From positions 1 to 35,649 of the forward strand of contig NZ_JAYFNG010000043.1 in assembly GCF_034933565.1 (NCBI RefSeq): a DNA stretch of 35,649 bases, given 5' to 3'. The notes below the pieces were generated by a model. That model saw only the letters and a list, made by a program, of their open reading frames with translations. It made no database searches and had not been told where the DNA came from. The position numbers were made by a program, and so were the translations under genes. Positions 8,038 through 15,137 of this stretch are shown piece by piece. Positions within the stretch are counted from its first letter, which is position 1. The number at the start of each line of letters is the position of its first letter. This DNA comes from Raineyella sp034933565 (GTDB lineage: Bacteria > Actinomycetota > Actinomycetes > Propionibacteriales > Propionibacteriaceae).

Positions 8038-9698
8038 CGGTCTCGGTGGTCCCAGCGGTCCCTGCGGTGTCCACCTGCTGCGGCGGCGTCGCCTCGCGGA
8101 CCCGGGCGGCCCGGCGGGCCGGACCCCTCGCGGGGCACCCGCAGCAGCAGCGCCCCCGGCACCACCTCGGCACTGAGCCGGGTGCAGGTGCCCTGCGGAT
8201 CGCCGTCCAGCTCGTAGCGGTCGGGGTGGTCCACGACGATCTCCACCCGCTGCCCGGACAGCCGACGCAGCCGCTCGTCGGTACGGTCCCGGCGGGTCAG
8301 CACCCTGGTGACGACGCGTACCCAGTCCCGCGCGCCCCGCGGCGAGGCGACGACCAGGTCGAGCTGCCCGTCGTCGGGGCGGGCATCGGGCATCAGCTGG
8401 ATGCCGGCCTGGAGCAGGCCGACGTTGCCGACCAGCACCAGGTGGGCCCGGGTGCGCAGGACCGGCCCGTTGTCGAGCGAGATCCGGGTGTCGAGCGGCG
8501 GATGGTTGGCGTGCTGGGCGGCCGACACGACGTACGCCCCGTTGCCGATCGCCCGCTTCAGATCGGTGTCGGCCTCGCCGACGATCGCCGCGTCGATGCC
8601 GATCCCGGCCATCACGCAGAAGTGGTCCGGGGCGCCGTCGTCGGCCTGCACCCGGATCAGGTCGATCTTCCGCTCGGCACCGTCGAAGGCCGCCTCCAGG
8701 GCCCGCACCTCGTCCAGCGGGACGCCCATGTTGCGGGCCAGCAGGTTGCCGGTGCCGGCCGGGACGATGGCCAGCGGGATCCCGCTGCCGGCCAGGCCCG
8801 AGGCGATCACCCGTACGGTGCCGTCGCCCCCGGCGCCGATGACCAGGTCGACCTGCTTGCGGACCGCGATCGCGGTCATCTCGATCCCCGGGTCGTCCTC
8901 GGTGGTCGGCAGCCAGATCGCCCGCCGCCAGCCGCGCGCGGTGAGCTCGTACTCGACGTGGCGGACGAACGTGGGCACGTCCAGCACCTTCGTCGGGTTG
9001 TAGATCACCGCCGCCCGGGGCTGCTCGGCCGTGGTTCCGCCGGGGTCGGCGGGGACGGGGGCCGGCGTACGGTGCACGTGCACCCGGGCGAGCAGCAGTG
9101 CCCAGCCGGCCGACGCCCCGCCCCACAGCACGCCGCCGATGATGTCGGAGAACCAGTGCGCCCCCAGCCCCCAGCGCTCGACCGCGTACAGCAGCACCAG
9201 CGCCACCCCGCCGACCCGCCAACTGCGGGTGGTGACGTGCGACTGGCGGGTCGTCATCATCGTGGCGGTGATCATCAGCGTCGTGGTCACCACCGCGCTC
9301 ATGTGGCCCGACGGGTAGCCCCAGCCGGCGACGCCGAGGATGTCGGGGGAGGTCGGTGGCCGGGGCAGCGCCAGCGCCGCCTTGGCCACCACGGTGCCGA
9401 TCCCCGACAGGGCCACCGCCAGCAGGATCGCCCAGCACAGCTCCCGGAGCCGGCGTCGGTACGCCCAGACGGCGAGCAGCACCAGACCGGCGTAGAGCAC
9501 CTCCGGGGCGCCCACGATGCCCACCGCCGCCAGCACCTGGAACGTCGCGCCGGTGCGCGCGAGCGGCGGGTCCAGCATCAGTGCCCGGTCGAGCGGAGCG
9601 AGGGTCCCGGAGACCGCCAGCGCCGTCCAGGCGACGTACGTCAGCAGGACCGCGGGGGGCAGCCACAGCCGGACGCGGCGGTGGAGGGCAGGGGACAT
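8034..9698 (-). CDS. PAP2 lipid phosphatase fused to diacylglycerol/lipid kinase domain
   Basis: A 554-residue fusion. Residues 1-210 form a multi-pass PAP2 domain with its three motifs: Lys106...RP, PSGH at 129-132, and His181 in GAHWFSD. From about 228 a DAGK/YegS-like kinase domain begins with VIYNPTK, has the nucleotide-binding GGDGT at 290-294 and GTGNLLARN shortly after, and continues to about 525. PAP2 enzymes dephosphorylate phosphatidate or polyprenyl diphosphates and DAGK enzymes phosphorylate lipids, so both directions of a lipid phosphate cycle could sit in one chain. The Gly/Arg-rich tail and stop codon lie in or near the tandem repeat. The ATG is 6 nt after TAGGAT on the minus strand. 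Confidence 0.88.
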   Translation of the reverse strand: MSPALHRRVRLWLPPAVLLTYVAWTALAVSGTLAPLDRALMLDPPLARTGATFQVLAAVGIVGAPEVLYAGLVLLAVWAYRRRLRELCWAILLAVALSGIGTVVAKAALALPRPPTSPDILGVAGWGYPSGHMSAVVTTTLMITATMMTTRQSHVTTRSWRVGGVALVLLYAVERWGLGAHWFSDIIGGVLWGGASAGWALLLARVHVHRTPAPVPADPGGTTAEQPRAAVIYNPTKVLDVPTFVRHVEYELTARGWRRAIWLPTTEDDPGIEMTAIAVRKQVDLVIGAGGDGTVRVIASGLAGSGIPLAIVPAGTGNLLARNMGVPLDEVRALEAAFDGAERKIDLIRVQADDGAPDHFCVMAGIGIDAAIVGEADTDLKRAIGNGAYVVSAAQHANHPPLDTRISLDNGPVLRTRAHLVLVGNVGLLQAGIQLMPDARPDDGQLDLVVASPRGARDWVRVVTRVLTRRDRTDERLRRLSGQRVEIVVDHPDRYELDGDPQGTCTRLSAEVVPGALLLRVPREGSGPPGRPGPRGDAAAAGGHRRDRWDHRDR

Positions 9699-9704
9699 GG
9701 AACG

Positions 9705-9742
9705 ATCCTAGGCGTCCCCGTGGACGGCAGGACGGCTAGGCT
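9705..9742. promoter_or_regulatory. Divergent leaderless promoters for the PAP2-kinase gene and serS
   Basis: Minus strand: TAGGAT (9705-9710), 6 nt, ATG at 9698. Plus strand: TAGGCT (9737-9742), 6 nt, GTG at 9749. The two starts are 50 bp apart, so the -35 regions overlap. Confidence 0.55.
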
Positions 9743-9748
9743 GACCCC

Positions 9749-11017
9749 GTGATCGATCCGAAGCTGCTGCGCCAGGACCCCGACCGTGTACGAGCCTCGC
9801 AGAAGGCCCGCGGAGAGTCCGCGGACGTCGTCGATGAGCTCCTCGCCCTGGACGAGAAGCGCCGGTCCGCCATCGCGTCCTTCGAGACGCTGCGCGCCGA
9901 GCAGAAGGACCTCGGCAAGCTGGTCGGCCGGGCCAAGGGGGCGGAGAAGCAGGAGCTGCTGGAGCACACCAAGGTGCTCGCCGCCGAGGTGAAGGAGCAC
10001 GAGGCGGCCAGCAAGGAGGCCGATGCGGCCTTCACCGCCCGGCTGCGCGGGCTGGGCAACGTCGTCGCGCCGCAGGTGCCGGTGGGCGGCGAGGACGACT
10101 TCGTCGTGCTGGAGGCGATCGGCTCCCCGCGTGACTTCGAAGCCGAGGGGTTCACCCCGCGCGACCACCTGGAGCTGGGTGAGATCCTCGGGGCGATCGA
10201 CATGGAGCGCGGCGCGAAGGTGTCCGGCTCCCGCTTCTACTACCTCACCGGGCAGGGCGCCGAGCTGGAGCTGGCACTGATCAACCTGGCGATGCGCAAG
10301 GCGCTCGACTGGGGCTTCACGCCGATCATCCCGCCGGCCCTGGTGAAGCCGGCCGCGATGGAGGGCACCGGCTTCCTCGGTCAGGCGGCCGAGGACGTCT
10401 ACCGGCTGGAGCGCGACGACATGTACCTGGTCGGCACCGCCGAGGTGCCGCTGGCCGGCTACCACATGGACGAGATCGTCGAGACGCTGCCGAAGCACTA
10501 CGTCGGCTACAGCCCGTCCTACCGTCGCGAGGCAGGGTCGTACGGCAAGGACACCCGCGGCATCTTCCGGGTGCACTGGTTCGACAAGGTCGAGATGTTC
10601 GTCTACTGCGACCCGGCCGACGCCGAGCAGGAGCACCACCGGCTGCTGGGCTTCGAGAAGGAGTTCCTCGAGGCGCTGGAGATCCCGTTCCGGGTGATCG
10701 ACGTCGCCTCCGGCGACCTCGGCCTGTCCGCCGCCCGGAAGTTCGACTGCGAGGCCTGGCTGCCGACGCAGCAGTCCTACCGCGAGGTGACCTCGACCTC
10801 GAACTGCACCGACTTCCAGGCCCGCCGGCTCAACATCCGCGGCCGGTTCGAGCACGGCACCGCCCCGCTGGCGACGCTCAACGGGACGCTGTGTGCGGTG
10901 ACCCGGATCATCGTGATGCTGCTGGAGAACCACCAGCAGGCCGACGGGTCGGTCCGGGTGCCGATGGCCCTGCGGCCCTACCTCGGCCGCGAGGCGCTGC
11001 TGCCGCAGCAGGGCTGA
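9749..11017 (+). CDS. serS: Seryl-tRNA synthetase
   Basis: A 422-residue class II aminoacyl-tRNA synthetase that charges tRNA-Ser. The N-terminal part (about 1-110) is the long antiparallel coiled coil that grips the long variable arm of tRNA-Ser; the catalytic core follows with TAEVPLAGYH, motif 2 (SYRREAGSYGKDTRGIFR) and motif 3 near the C-terminus (TLNGTLCAVTR...). The length is normal. The GTG at 9749 is taken because TAGGCT lies 6 nt upstream and the protein starts canonically (MIDPKLLRQDP). Two tRNA-Ser genes lie elsewhere in this window. The HAD phosphatase gene follows after 9 nt, probably co-transcribed. Confidence 0.97.
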   Translation: MIDPKLLRQDPDRVRASQKARGESADVVDELLALDEKRRSAIASFETLRAEQKDLGKLVGRAKGAEKQELLEHTKVLAAEVKEHEAASKEADAAFTARLRGLGNVVAPQVPVGGEDDFVVLEAIGSPRDFEAEGFTPRDHLELGEILGAIDMERGAKVSGSRFYYLTGQGAELELALINLAMRKALDWGFTPIIPPALVKPAAMEGTGFLGQAAEDVYRLERDDMYLVGTAEVPLAGYHMDEIVETLPKHYVGYSPSYRREAGSYGKDTRGIFRVHWFDKVEMFVYCDPADAEQEHHRLLGFEKEFLEALEIPFRVIDVASGDLGLSAARKFDCEAWLPTQQSYREVTSTSNCTDFQARRLNIRGRFEHGTAPLATLNGTLCAVTRIIVMLLENHQQADGSVRVPMALRPYLGREALLPQQG

Positions 11018-11026
11018 GACCGGCGG

Positions 11027-11824
11027 GTGCGTGAGACCTGGCGGCCGCGGCTGGTGGCCCTGGACATCGACGGGACCATCGTCGACCACGACTCCCGGAT
11101 GCCGGACGACCTGCGGGCGGCGATCCGGGCGGTCGCGGCCGACGGCACCCCGGTCGTCCTCACCACCGGCCGGTCCTGGCACGACACCCAGGGCGTCGTG
11201 GACCACATCGGGCTGCCGGCCGGGCCGTTCGTCTGCTCCAACGGGGCGGTGATCGTCCGCTACCCGCCGGTGGACGTCGTCCGGATGGTCACCTTCGACC
11301 CGTCGGACGTGATCGAGCGGGTGCAGCGGATGGCCCCGCAGGCGCTGATCGCGGTCGAGGAGGTGGGCCGCGGCTACCGGCTCAGCGCGCCGTTCCCGCC
11401 CGGTGACCTGAGCGGCACGATGGAGGTGGTCGGGGTGGACGACCTGGCCTCCCGGCCGGTCACCCGGGTGATCGTGCGCGACCCCGGAAGCTCGCCGGAG
11501 GACTTCATCGACCTGGCCGAGCGCCTCGGCCTGCACGGCGTCTCGTACTTCATCGGCTGGAGCGCCTGGCTCGACATCGCGCCCGAGGGCGTGCACAAGG
11601 CGATGGCGCTGGCCGATGTCTGCGCCCGCCGCAGGATCGACCCGGCCGACGTCCTGGCGATGGGCGACGGCCGCAACGACCTCGAGATGCTGCGCTGGGC
11701 CGGCCGCGGTGTGGCCATCGGCGACGCCCCGCTGGAGGTCCGGCTGGCCGCGGACGCGGTCACCGGGAGGTTCGACGAGGGGGGCACCCTCGCCGAACTC
11801 TCCCGATGGTTCGACCTGGTCTGA
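11027..11824 (+). CDS. HAD superfamily hydrolase, Cof subfamily
   Basis: A 265-residue Cof-type HAD phosphatase. Motif I is LDIDGT with Asp13 (nucleophile) and Asp15; motif II is the TTGR segment; motif IV is GDGRNDLEML near residue 220. Between them lies the C2-type cap domain that defines sugar-phosphate and nucleotide-phosphate substrate choice. The substrate cannot be predicted. The GTG start is 9 nt after serS with no promoter of its own visible, so translation is probably coupled to serS. A 24-bp tandem repeat begins in the stop codon. Confidence 0.88.
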   Translation: MRETWRPRLVALDIDGTIVDHDSRMPDDLRAAIRAVAADGTPVVLTTGRSWHDTQGVVDHIGLPAGPFVCSNGAVIVRYPPVDVVRMVTFDPSDVIERVQRMAPQALIAVEEVGRGYRLSAPFPPGDLSGTMEVVGVDDLASRPVTRVIVRDPGSSPEDFIDLAERLGLHGVSYFIGWSAWLDIAPEGVHKAMALADVCARRRIDPADVLAMGDGRNDLEMLRWAGRGVAIGDAPLEVRLAADAVTGRFDEGGTLAELSRWFDLV

Positions 11825-11894
11825 GTCGCTCGCCCGGACTGATTCGGAGTTGCTCGTCCGGCCCGGTTCTGAGTCGCTCGTCCGGCCCGGCGCC
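11823..11894. repeat. 24-bp tandem repeat at the 3' end of the HAD gene
   Basis: Three 24-bp units, each beginning GAGTCGCTCG or GAGTTGCTCG, with a CCCGG core. The first unit starts inside the HAD gene's stop codon. The unit lies in the 134-bp gap between two convergent genes. Confidence 0.8.
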
Positions 11895-11958
11895 GGACCG
11901 CAGTTGAGGCGGCCGCGGTTTCTCCGGTGAGGGCTTCCGCGGGTTCGGACCGCAGATC

Positions 11959-12531
11959 TCAGGCGGCCAGTGCGGGCTCGGTGCGGACGACAAGCGCGCG
12001 GGCCGACAGCACGTCGTCCGGGCTCGGCGCCGCGGCGGCGTCGCGGCGGGCCGTACGGGCCGGGGCACCGGCGGCCTCGGCGCGGGCCCGGCGCAGATGC
12101 CGCTTGACCGTCGACAGCGAGCAGCCGAGCCGCTGGGCGATCGTGTCCAGCGACATGTGCGGGTTCTGGGCGCGCAGCCGGACGATCTCGGCGTGGTTGA
12201 CCTGATGCGGTGAGGCGGACACCCCGGTGAGTGAGTCGATGTCGTCCGGCCCGACCGAGAGCTCCAGCAGGGTCCGCATCCGGCGGCGCTGGGGCTCGGT
12301 GGTGCCGGCCACGAAACCGGCCACGTCGTGCTCGACGACCGCCCGGTAGAGACACGGCGTCATCTCGGGGCAGCCGGCGCAGATCGCGCTCGCCCGGCGG
12401 GTCATCGCTGACCGCTCCCGGCGCTGCTCGGCCGTGGCCGAACGGCCCGGATCATCCTCCAGCAGCGGGTGCTGGTAGAGCTCCGAGTGCTCGGCGCACC
12501 CGGCCTCGGTGACAGAAACGCTCACGGTCAT
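11959..12531 (-). CDS. WhiB-like (Wbl) iron-sulfur regulator with C-terminal helix-turn-helix
   Basis: A 190-residue protein. The N-terminal half has the four Wbl cysteines, Cys12, Cys51, Cys54 and Cys60 (C-x38-C-x2-C-x5-C), which normally bind a 4Fe-4S cluster. The usual G[VI]WGG turn is degenerate here: residues 71-76 read AGFVAG, with no Trp, followed by the conserved EPQRRRMR. Residues 114-150 form a helix-turn-helix with MSLDTIAQRLGCSLSTVKRHL, like a sigma region 4 or LuxR-type DNA-binding helix. Normal Wbl proteins are about 80-140 residues and act through SigA, so this one may bind DNA itself. AGGGG abuts the ATG but lies 6 nt before the GTG at codon 3, which may be the true start (12525). 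Confidence 0.8.
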   Translation of the reverse strand: MTVSVSVTEAGCAEHSELYQHPLLEDDPGRSATAEQRRERSAMTRRASAICAGCPEMTPCLYRAVVEHDVAGFVAGTTEPQRRRMRTLLELSVGPDDIDSLTGVSASPHQVNHAEIVRLRAQNPHMSLDTIAQRLGCSLSTVKRHLRRARAEAAGAPARTARRDAAAAPSPDDVLSARALVVRTEPALAA

Positions 12532-12648
12532 CCCCTACTCGTGTGACGTATCAGTGTGGTGTTGTCCATGCGGTTGGACGTCCGCACACCGGGGGATGGT
12601 TCCCTGACCGGGTGAAAGGTCGGGGTCGAGCAGGAAAATTCCGGGTTA

Positions 12649-13230
12649 CTACAGGTACATCCCGCCTTGACCGGGGCCCTGGCCGGGTGCCGGATGCTGG
12701 CCGAGCGGGTTCTGCTGGCCGGGCAGCTCGTGCCGGCCACGCTCGAGCTGGGCCCGGGCGGCCATCTGCTGGGCCACCAGCGCGGTCTGGATGCCCTGGA
12801 ACAGGCCCTCCAGCCAGCCGACCAGCTGGGCCTGGGCGAGTCGCAGCTCGTCGTCGGAGGGCGTGTGCTCCGGCGTGAACGGTCGGGCCAGGCGTTCCAG
12901 CTCCGCGGCCAGGTCGGGGCTGAGACCGTCCGCCAGCTCGGTCACCGAGGTGGCGTGCAGCTCGGCCAGGCGCTGCCGGCTCGGCTCGTCGAGCGGGGAG
13001 GCCCGCTCCTCGTCGAGCAGACGCTGGATCATCGTGGCGATCCGCATCACCTTGGCCGGCTGCTCGACCTCGTCGGTCACCGAGCTGCCCTGTGCCTGGT
13101 CGTGACCGCCGGCCACCGCCATCTGCTCGGGCCCGACCACGTACACCCGGCCGTCGTCGGTACTGCCGGCCAGGACCTGCTGCTTCTTGGCCTTCTCCTC
13201 GGCTGCCTCGTCCTGGGGCTGCTCGCTCAC
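12649..13230 (-). CDS. bpa: Bacterial proteasome activator (Bpa/PafE)
   Basis: A 193-residue protein matching the Bpa family (DUF2587). Bpa forms an ATP-independent dodecameric ring that docks on the 20S proteasome and feeds it unfolded proteins. An acidic, Gln-rich N-terminal region leads to a four-helix core (about 58-160) and a Gly/Pro/Gln-rich flexible tail. The last residues are GGMYL, equivalent to the GQYL proteasome-docking motif of the mycobacterial protein, with Met in place of Gln. The GTG at 13230 is chosen because AAGAGGA lies 8 nt upstream; the frame continues upstream but its codon content is not protein-like. A TAGACT -10 lies at 13278-13283 (minus strand). No proteasome genes are in the window. 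Confidence 0.88.
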   Translation of the reverse strand: MSEQPQDEAAEEKAKKQQVLAGSTDDGRVYVVGPEQMAVAGGHDQAQGSSVTDEVEQPAKVMRIATMIQRLLDEERASPLDEPSRQRLAELHATSVTELADGLSPDLAAELERLARPFTPEHTPSDDELRLAQAQLVGWLEGLFQGIQTALVAQQMAARAQLERGRHELPGQQNPLGQHPAPGQGPGQGGMYL

Positions 13231-13588
13231 TGGTGCACCATCCTCTTGTCGGTAGTCCCAGCTGGGCTCATGCGTCGAGTCTAGGAGGCATCGTGGCTCC
13301 CGGGCTCGCCGACCGCCCGGAAGCCGGGCAGAGGCGGACGGACCGCCGGGCACGCCGGCCCGGTTACGGGCGTCTGCCCACGCGACTGGACGCCCAGCGC
13401 AGTGGCGCCCGGAAACCCGTCCAGATGAACCAACTCGGATCAGATGGGTCACCTCATGGTGACGTACTCGGGGGTCATGTGGGCTCGTAGCACCCAACGG
13501 GCGGACGCTGTGTCGATCACTCCCGGGGAACTCCGAAGGCCTTCAATGATTCGGATCGTTGTGGCCTGGTCATTCAATGACTTCGAGT
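13231..13588. other. Gene-poor region upstream of bpa
   Basis: I see no convincing gene here. It holds the bpa leader and its -10 (TAGACT, minus strand, 13278-13283), a GTCACC-TCAT-GGTGAC inverted repeat (13448-13463) that could be an operator, and a less GC-rich part from about 13500 with two ATTCAATGA/TTCAATGA copies leading into the IS30-like element. Confidence 0.5.
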
Positions 13589-13876
13589 GGGGGTGGTGTC
13601 ATAGCGTCGAAGCAACAGGAGGGGGTTGCCGGTGGCGCTGCAGCGGCGGGCGTTGACGTTTGAGGATCGGGCCCAGATCGCGGCCGGGACCAAGCAGGGG
13701 CTGAGTGATCGCGAGATCGGGGAGTTGATTGGCCCGGACCGCAGTGCGGTGTGGCGCGAACGTGTCCGCAACTCCTGGAAGACCACGACAAGCCCTGGGA
13801 TTCCTCACCCCCCGAGAAGCCTTCGAACGCCTACTCGGCGACGCTGCCGTTGCTTCCACGACTTGACACAGCCCCC
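13589..13876 (+). mobile_element. Internally deleted IS30-family element (MITE-like relic)
   Basis: A 288-bp unit bounded by 28-bp imperfect terminal inverted repeats (13589-13616 and 13849-13876), matching at 22 of 28 positions, each starting GGGGG and ending GAAGCAAC when read inward. Between them lie only the first and last parts of an IS30-type transposase gene. No clear target duplication flanks it. Confidence 0.75.
13632..13866 (+). pseudogene. IS30 family transposase remnant (internal deletion and frameshift)
   Basis: The first about 45 codons from GTG 13632, preceded by AGGAGG, encode the IS30 N-terminal helix-turn-helix (LTFEDRAQIAAG, then GLSDREIGELIG, then DRSAVWRE). The frame then shifts by +1 near 13770-13785, and the downstream frame encodes the typical IS30 C-terminus (GRPRQALGFLTPREAFERLL to DAAVASTT and TGA at 13864-13866, inside the right terminal repeat). 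The catalytic DDE core, some 300 residues in a full transposase, is missing. The element could move only with a transposase supplied from elsewhere. TTG 13626 is a possible but less likely start. Confidence 0.8.
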
Positions 13877-13922
13877 TCCCGTTCACATAGGCAATACCAC
13901 CGGAATTGGCGCCGCAACACAT

Positions 13923-13964
13923 CGAGAGGGCCCGGAGGATCGTAGACGTCCTCGGGCCCTCTCG
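13923..13964 (-). terminator. Terminator downstream of the quinone oxidoreductase gene
   Basis: A 16-bp stem (CGAGAGGGCCCGGAGGA against TCCTCGGGCCCTCTCG, one bulged G) with a 9-nt loop, 18 bp past the stop codon of the leftward gene. It is the strongest hairpin in this part of the window. Confidence 0.75.
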
Positions 13965-13982
13965 GATTCAGACCGCTGGGGG

Positions 13983-14999
13983 TTACTCGGTGCGTCGAGT
14001 GGATCCGGCGCCGCTGGCCTCGTCGACGACGAGCACGATCTTGCCCCGATGGCCCGGGGCGGCCATCAGCTCATGCGCCCGGCGGACCTCGTTGAACGGC
14101 ACCCGCTGGGTGTGCAGCGGCTGGATCAGGCCCTCGGCGAGCATCGGCCACACCGATCGGGTCACCCGCTCGCAGATCGCCGCCTTCTCCGCCACCGGCC
14201 GGAAGCGCAGCGAGGTGGCGTGGATGCTGGCCCGCTTGCGCAGCAGCGCGCCCAGGTCGAGCTCACCCTTGCGGCCGCCCTGCAGGCCGATCGTCACCTG
14301 GCGCCCGCCGACCGCCAGGGCCCGTACGTTCAGCGGCAGGTACTGGGCGCCCATGATGTCCAGGATCACGTCTGCGCCGTGGCGGTCGGTCACCTCCATG
14401 ACGGTGGCCACCCAGTCGCCGTGGTAGTCGATCGCGTGGTCGGCGCCGAGGGCGCGGCAGTAGTCCAGGTTCTCCGCCGAGCCGGCGGTGGTCAGCACGG
14501 TGCAGCCCAGCGCCTTGCCGTACTGGATGGCGAAGGACCCGACACCGCCCGCTCCGCCGTGCACCAGCAGGACGTCACCGGCGGACAGCCGGGCCAGGTC
14601 CATGTTGGACACCACGGTCGCGGCGACCTCGAGCAGACCGGCGGCCTCGACCAGGTCGACCCCCGGCGGCGGGGGGACCAGCTGGCCGGCCGGGGCGACC
14701 ACGTACTCCGCGTAGCCGCCGGCGGCCAGCAGCACCAGGCACTCCTGCCCGGGGCGCCAGCCGGTGACACCCTCACCGAGCTCGGCCACCACTCCGGAGA
14801 CCTCCAGCCCGATGATGTCGGGGTGTCCCGGCGGCGGCGGGTAGTGACCCTCGCGCTGCAGGATGTCGGCCCGGTTCACCCCGGCGGCGACCACCCGGAC
14901 CAGCACCTCACCGGGGCCGGGCGCCGGCCGCTCCACCTCGGTGATCCGCAGGGCCTCGGGGCCGCCCGGTTCGGGGGCCAGAATCGCGTGCATGAGCAT
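13983..14999 (-). CDS. NAD(P)H:quinone oxidoreductase, zeta-crystallin/PIG3 type
   Basis: A 338-residue medium-chain dehydrogenase/reductase without the structural zinc site. The N-terminal GroES-like domain carries GVNRADILQREGHYPPPPG, typical of the PIG3/QOR branch, and the Rossmann domain has the GGAGGVGS cofactor loop. Such enzymes reduce quinones or enones with NADPH. The start is uncertain: ATG 14999 lies 6 nt after AAGGCT, a near match to the leaderless pattern of the neighbours, while ATG 14993 and GTG 15017 are alternatives. A perfect palindrome (15001-15015) overlaps the promoter region and suggests control by a dimeric regulator. The gene is divergent from tRNA-Ser(UGA). Confidence 0.88.
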   Translation of the reverse strand: MLMHAILAPEPGGPEALRITEVERPAPGPGEVLVRVVAAGVNRADILQREGHYPPPPGHPDIIGLEVSGVVAELGEGVTGWRPGQECLVLLAAGGYAEYVVAPAGQLVPPPPGVDLVEAAGLLEVAATVVSNMDLARLSAGDVLLVHGGAGGVGSFAIQYGKALGCTVLTTAGSAENLDYCRALGADHAIDYHGDWVATVMEVTDRHGADVILDIMGAQYLPLNVRALAVGGRQVTIGLQGGRKGELDLGALLRKRASIHATSLRFRPVAEKAAICERVTRSVWPMLAEGLIQPLHTQRVPFNEVRRAHELMAAPGHRGKIVLVVDEASGAGSTRRTE

Positions 15000-15000
15000 G

Positions 15001-15015
15001 GTGCAAGCCTTGCAC
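15001..15015. promoter_or_regulatory. Palindrome between the quinone oxidoreductase gene and tRNA-Ser(UGA)
   Basis: GTGCAAGCCTTGCAC is a 7-1-7 perfect palindrome. It covers the putative -10 of the leftward gene (AAGGCT, minus strand) and the expected -35 zone of the tRNA promoter, whose -10 is TAGGAT at 15027-15032. Confidence 0.45.
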
Positions 15016-15049
15016 ACGGGCTTCGCTAGGATCGACCCTGATCCTCATT

Positions 15050-15136
15050 GGCGAGATCGCATAGTGGACTAGTGCAGCCGCCTTGAAAGCGGCCGAGCGG
15101 GTGACCGTTCCGTGGGTTCGAATCCCACTCTCGCCG
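15050..15136 (+). tRNA. tRNA-Ser(UGA)
   Basis: An 87-nt class II tRNA with acceptor arms GGCGAGA (15050-15056) and TCTCGCC (15129-15135), a long variable arm, a GGTTCGAATCC T-loop and anticodon TGA in the loop CTTGAAA. The discriminator base is G, as for serine. CCA is not encoded. A TAGGAT -10 lies at 15027-15032. The next protein gene starts 1 nt after the discriminator. Confidence 0.95.
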
Positions 15137-15137
15137 C

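Noticed and set aside
9641..12355. A 904-codon minus-strand frame opposite serS and the HAD gene
   Set aside because: Both sense genes have complete motifs; the antisense product has only low-complexity composition.
13231..13497. N-terminal extension of Bpa to 13497
   Set aside because: The residues are Arg/Gly/Pro-rich with no family similarity, and a promoter and Shine-Dalgarno fit the GTG at 13230.
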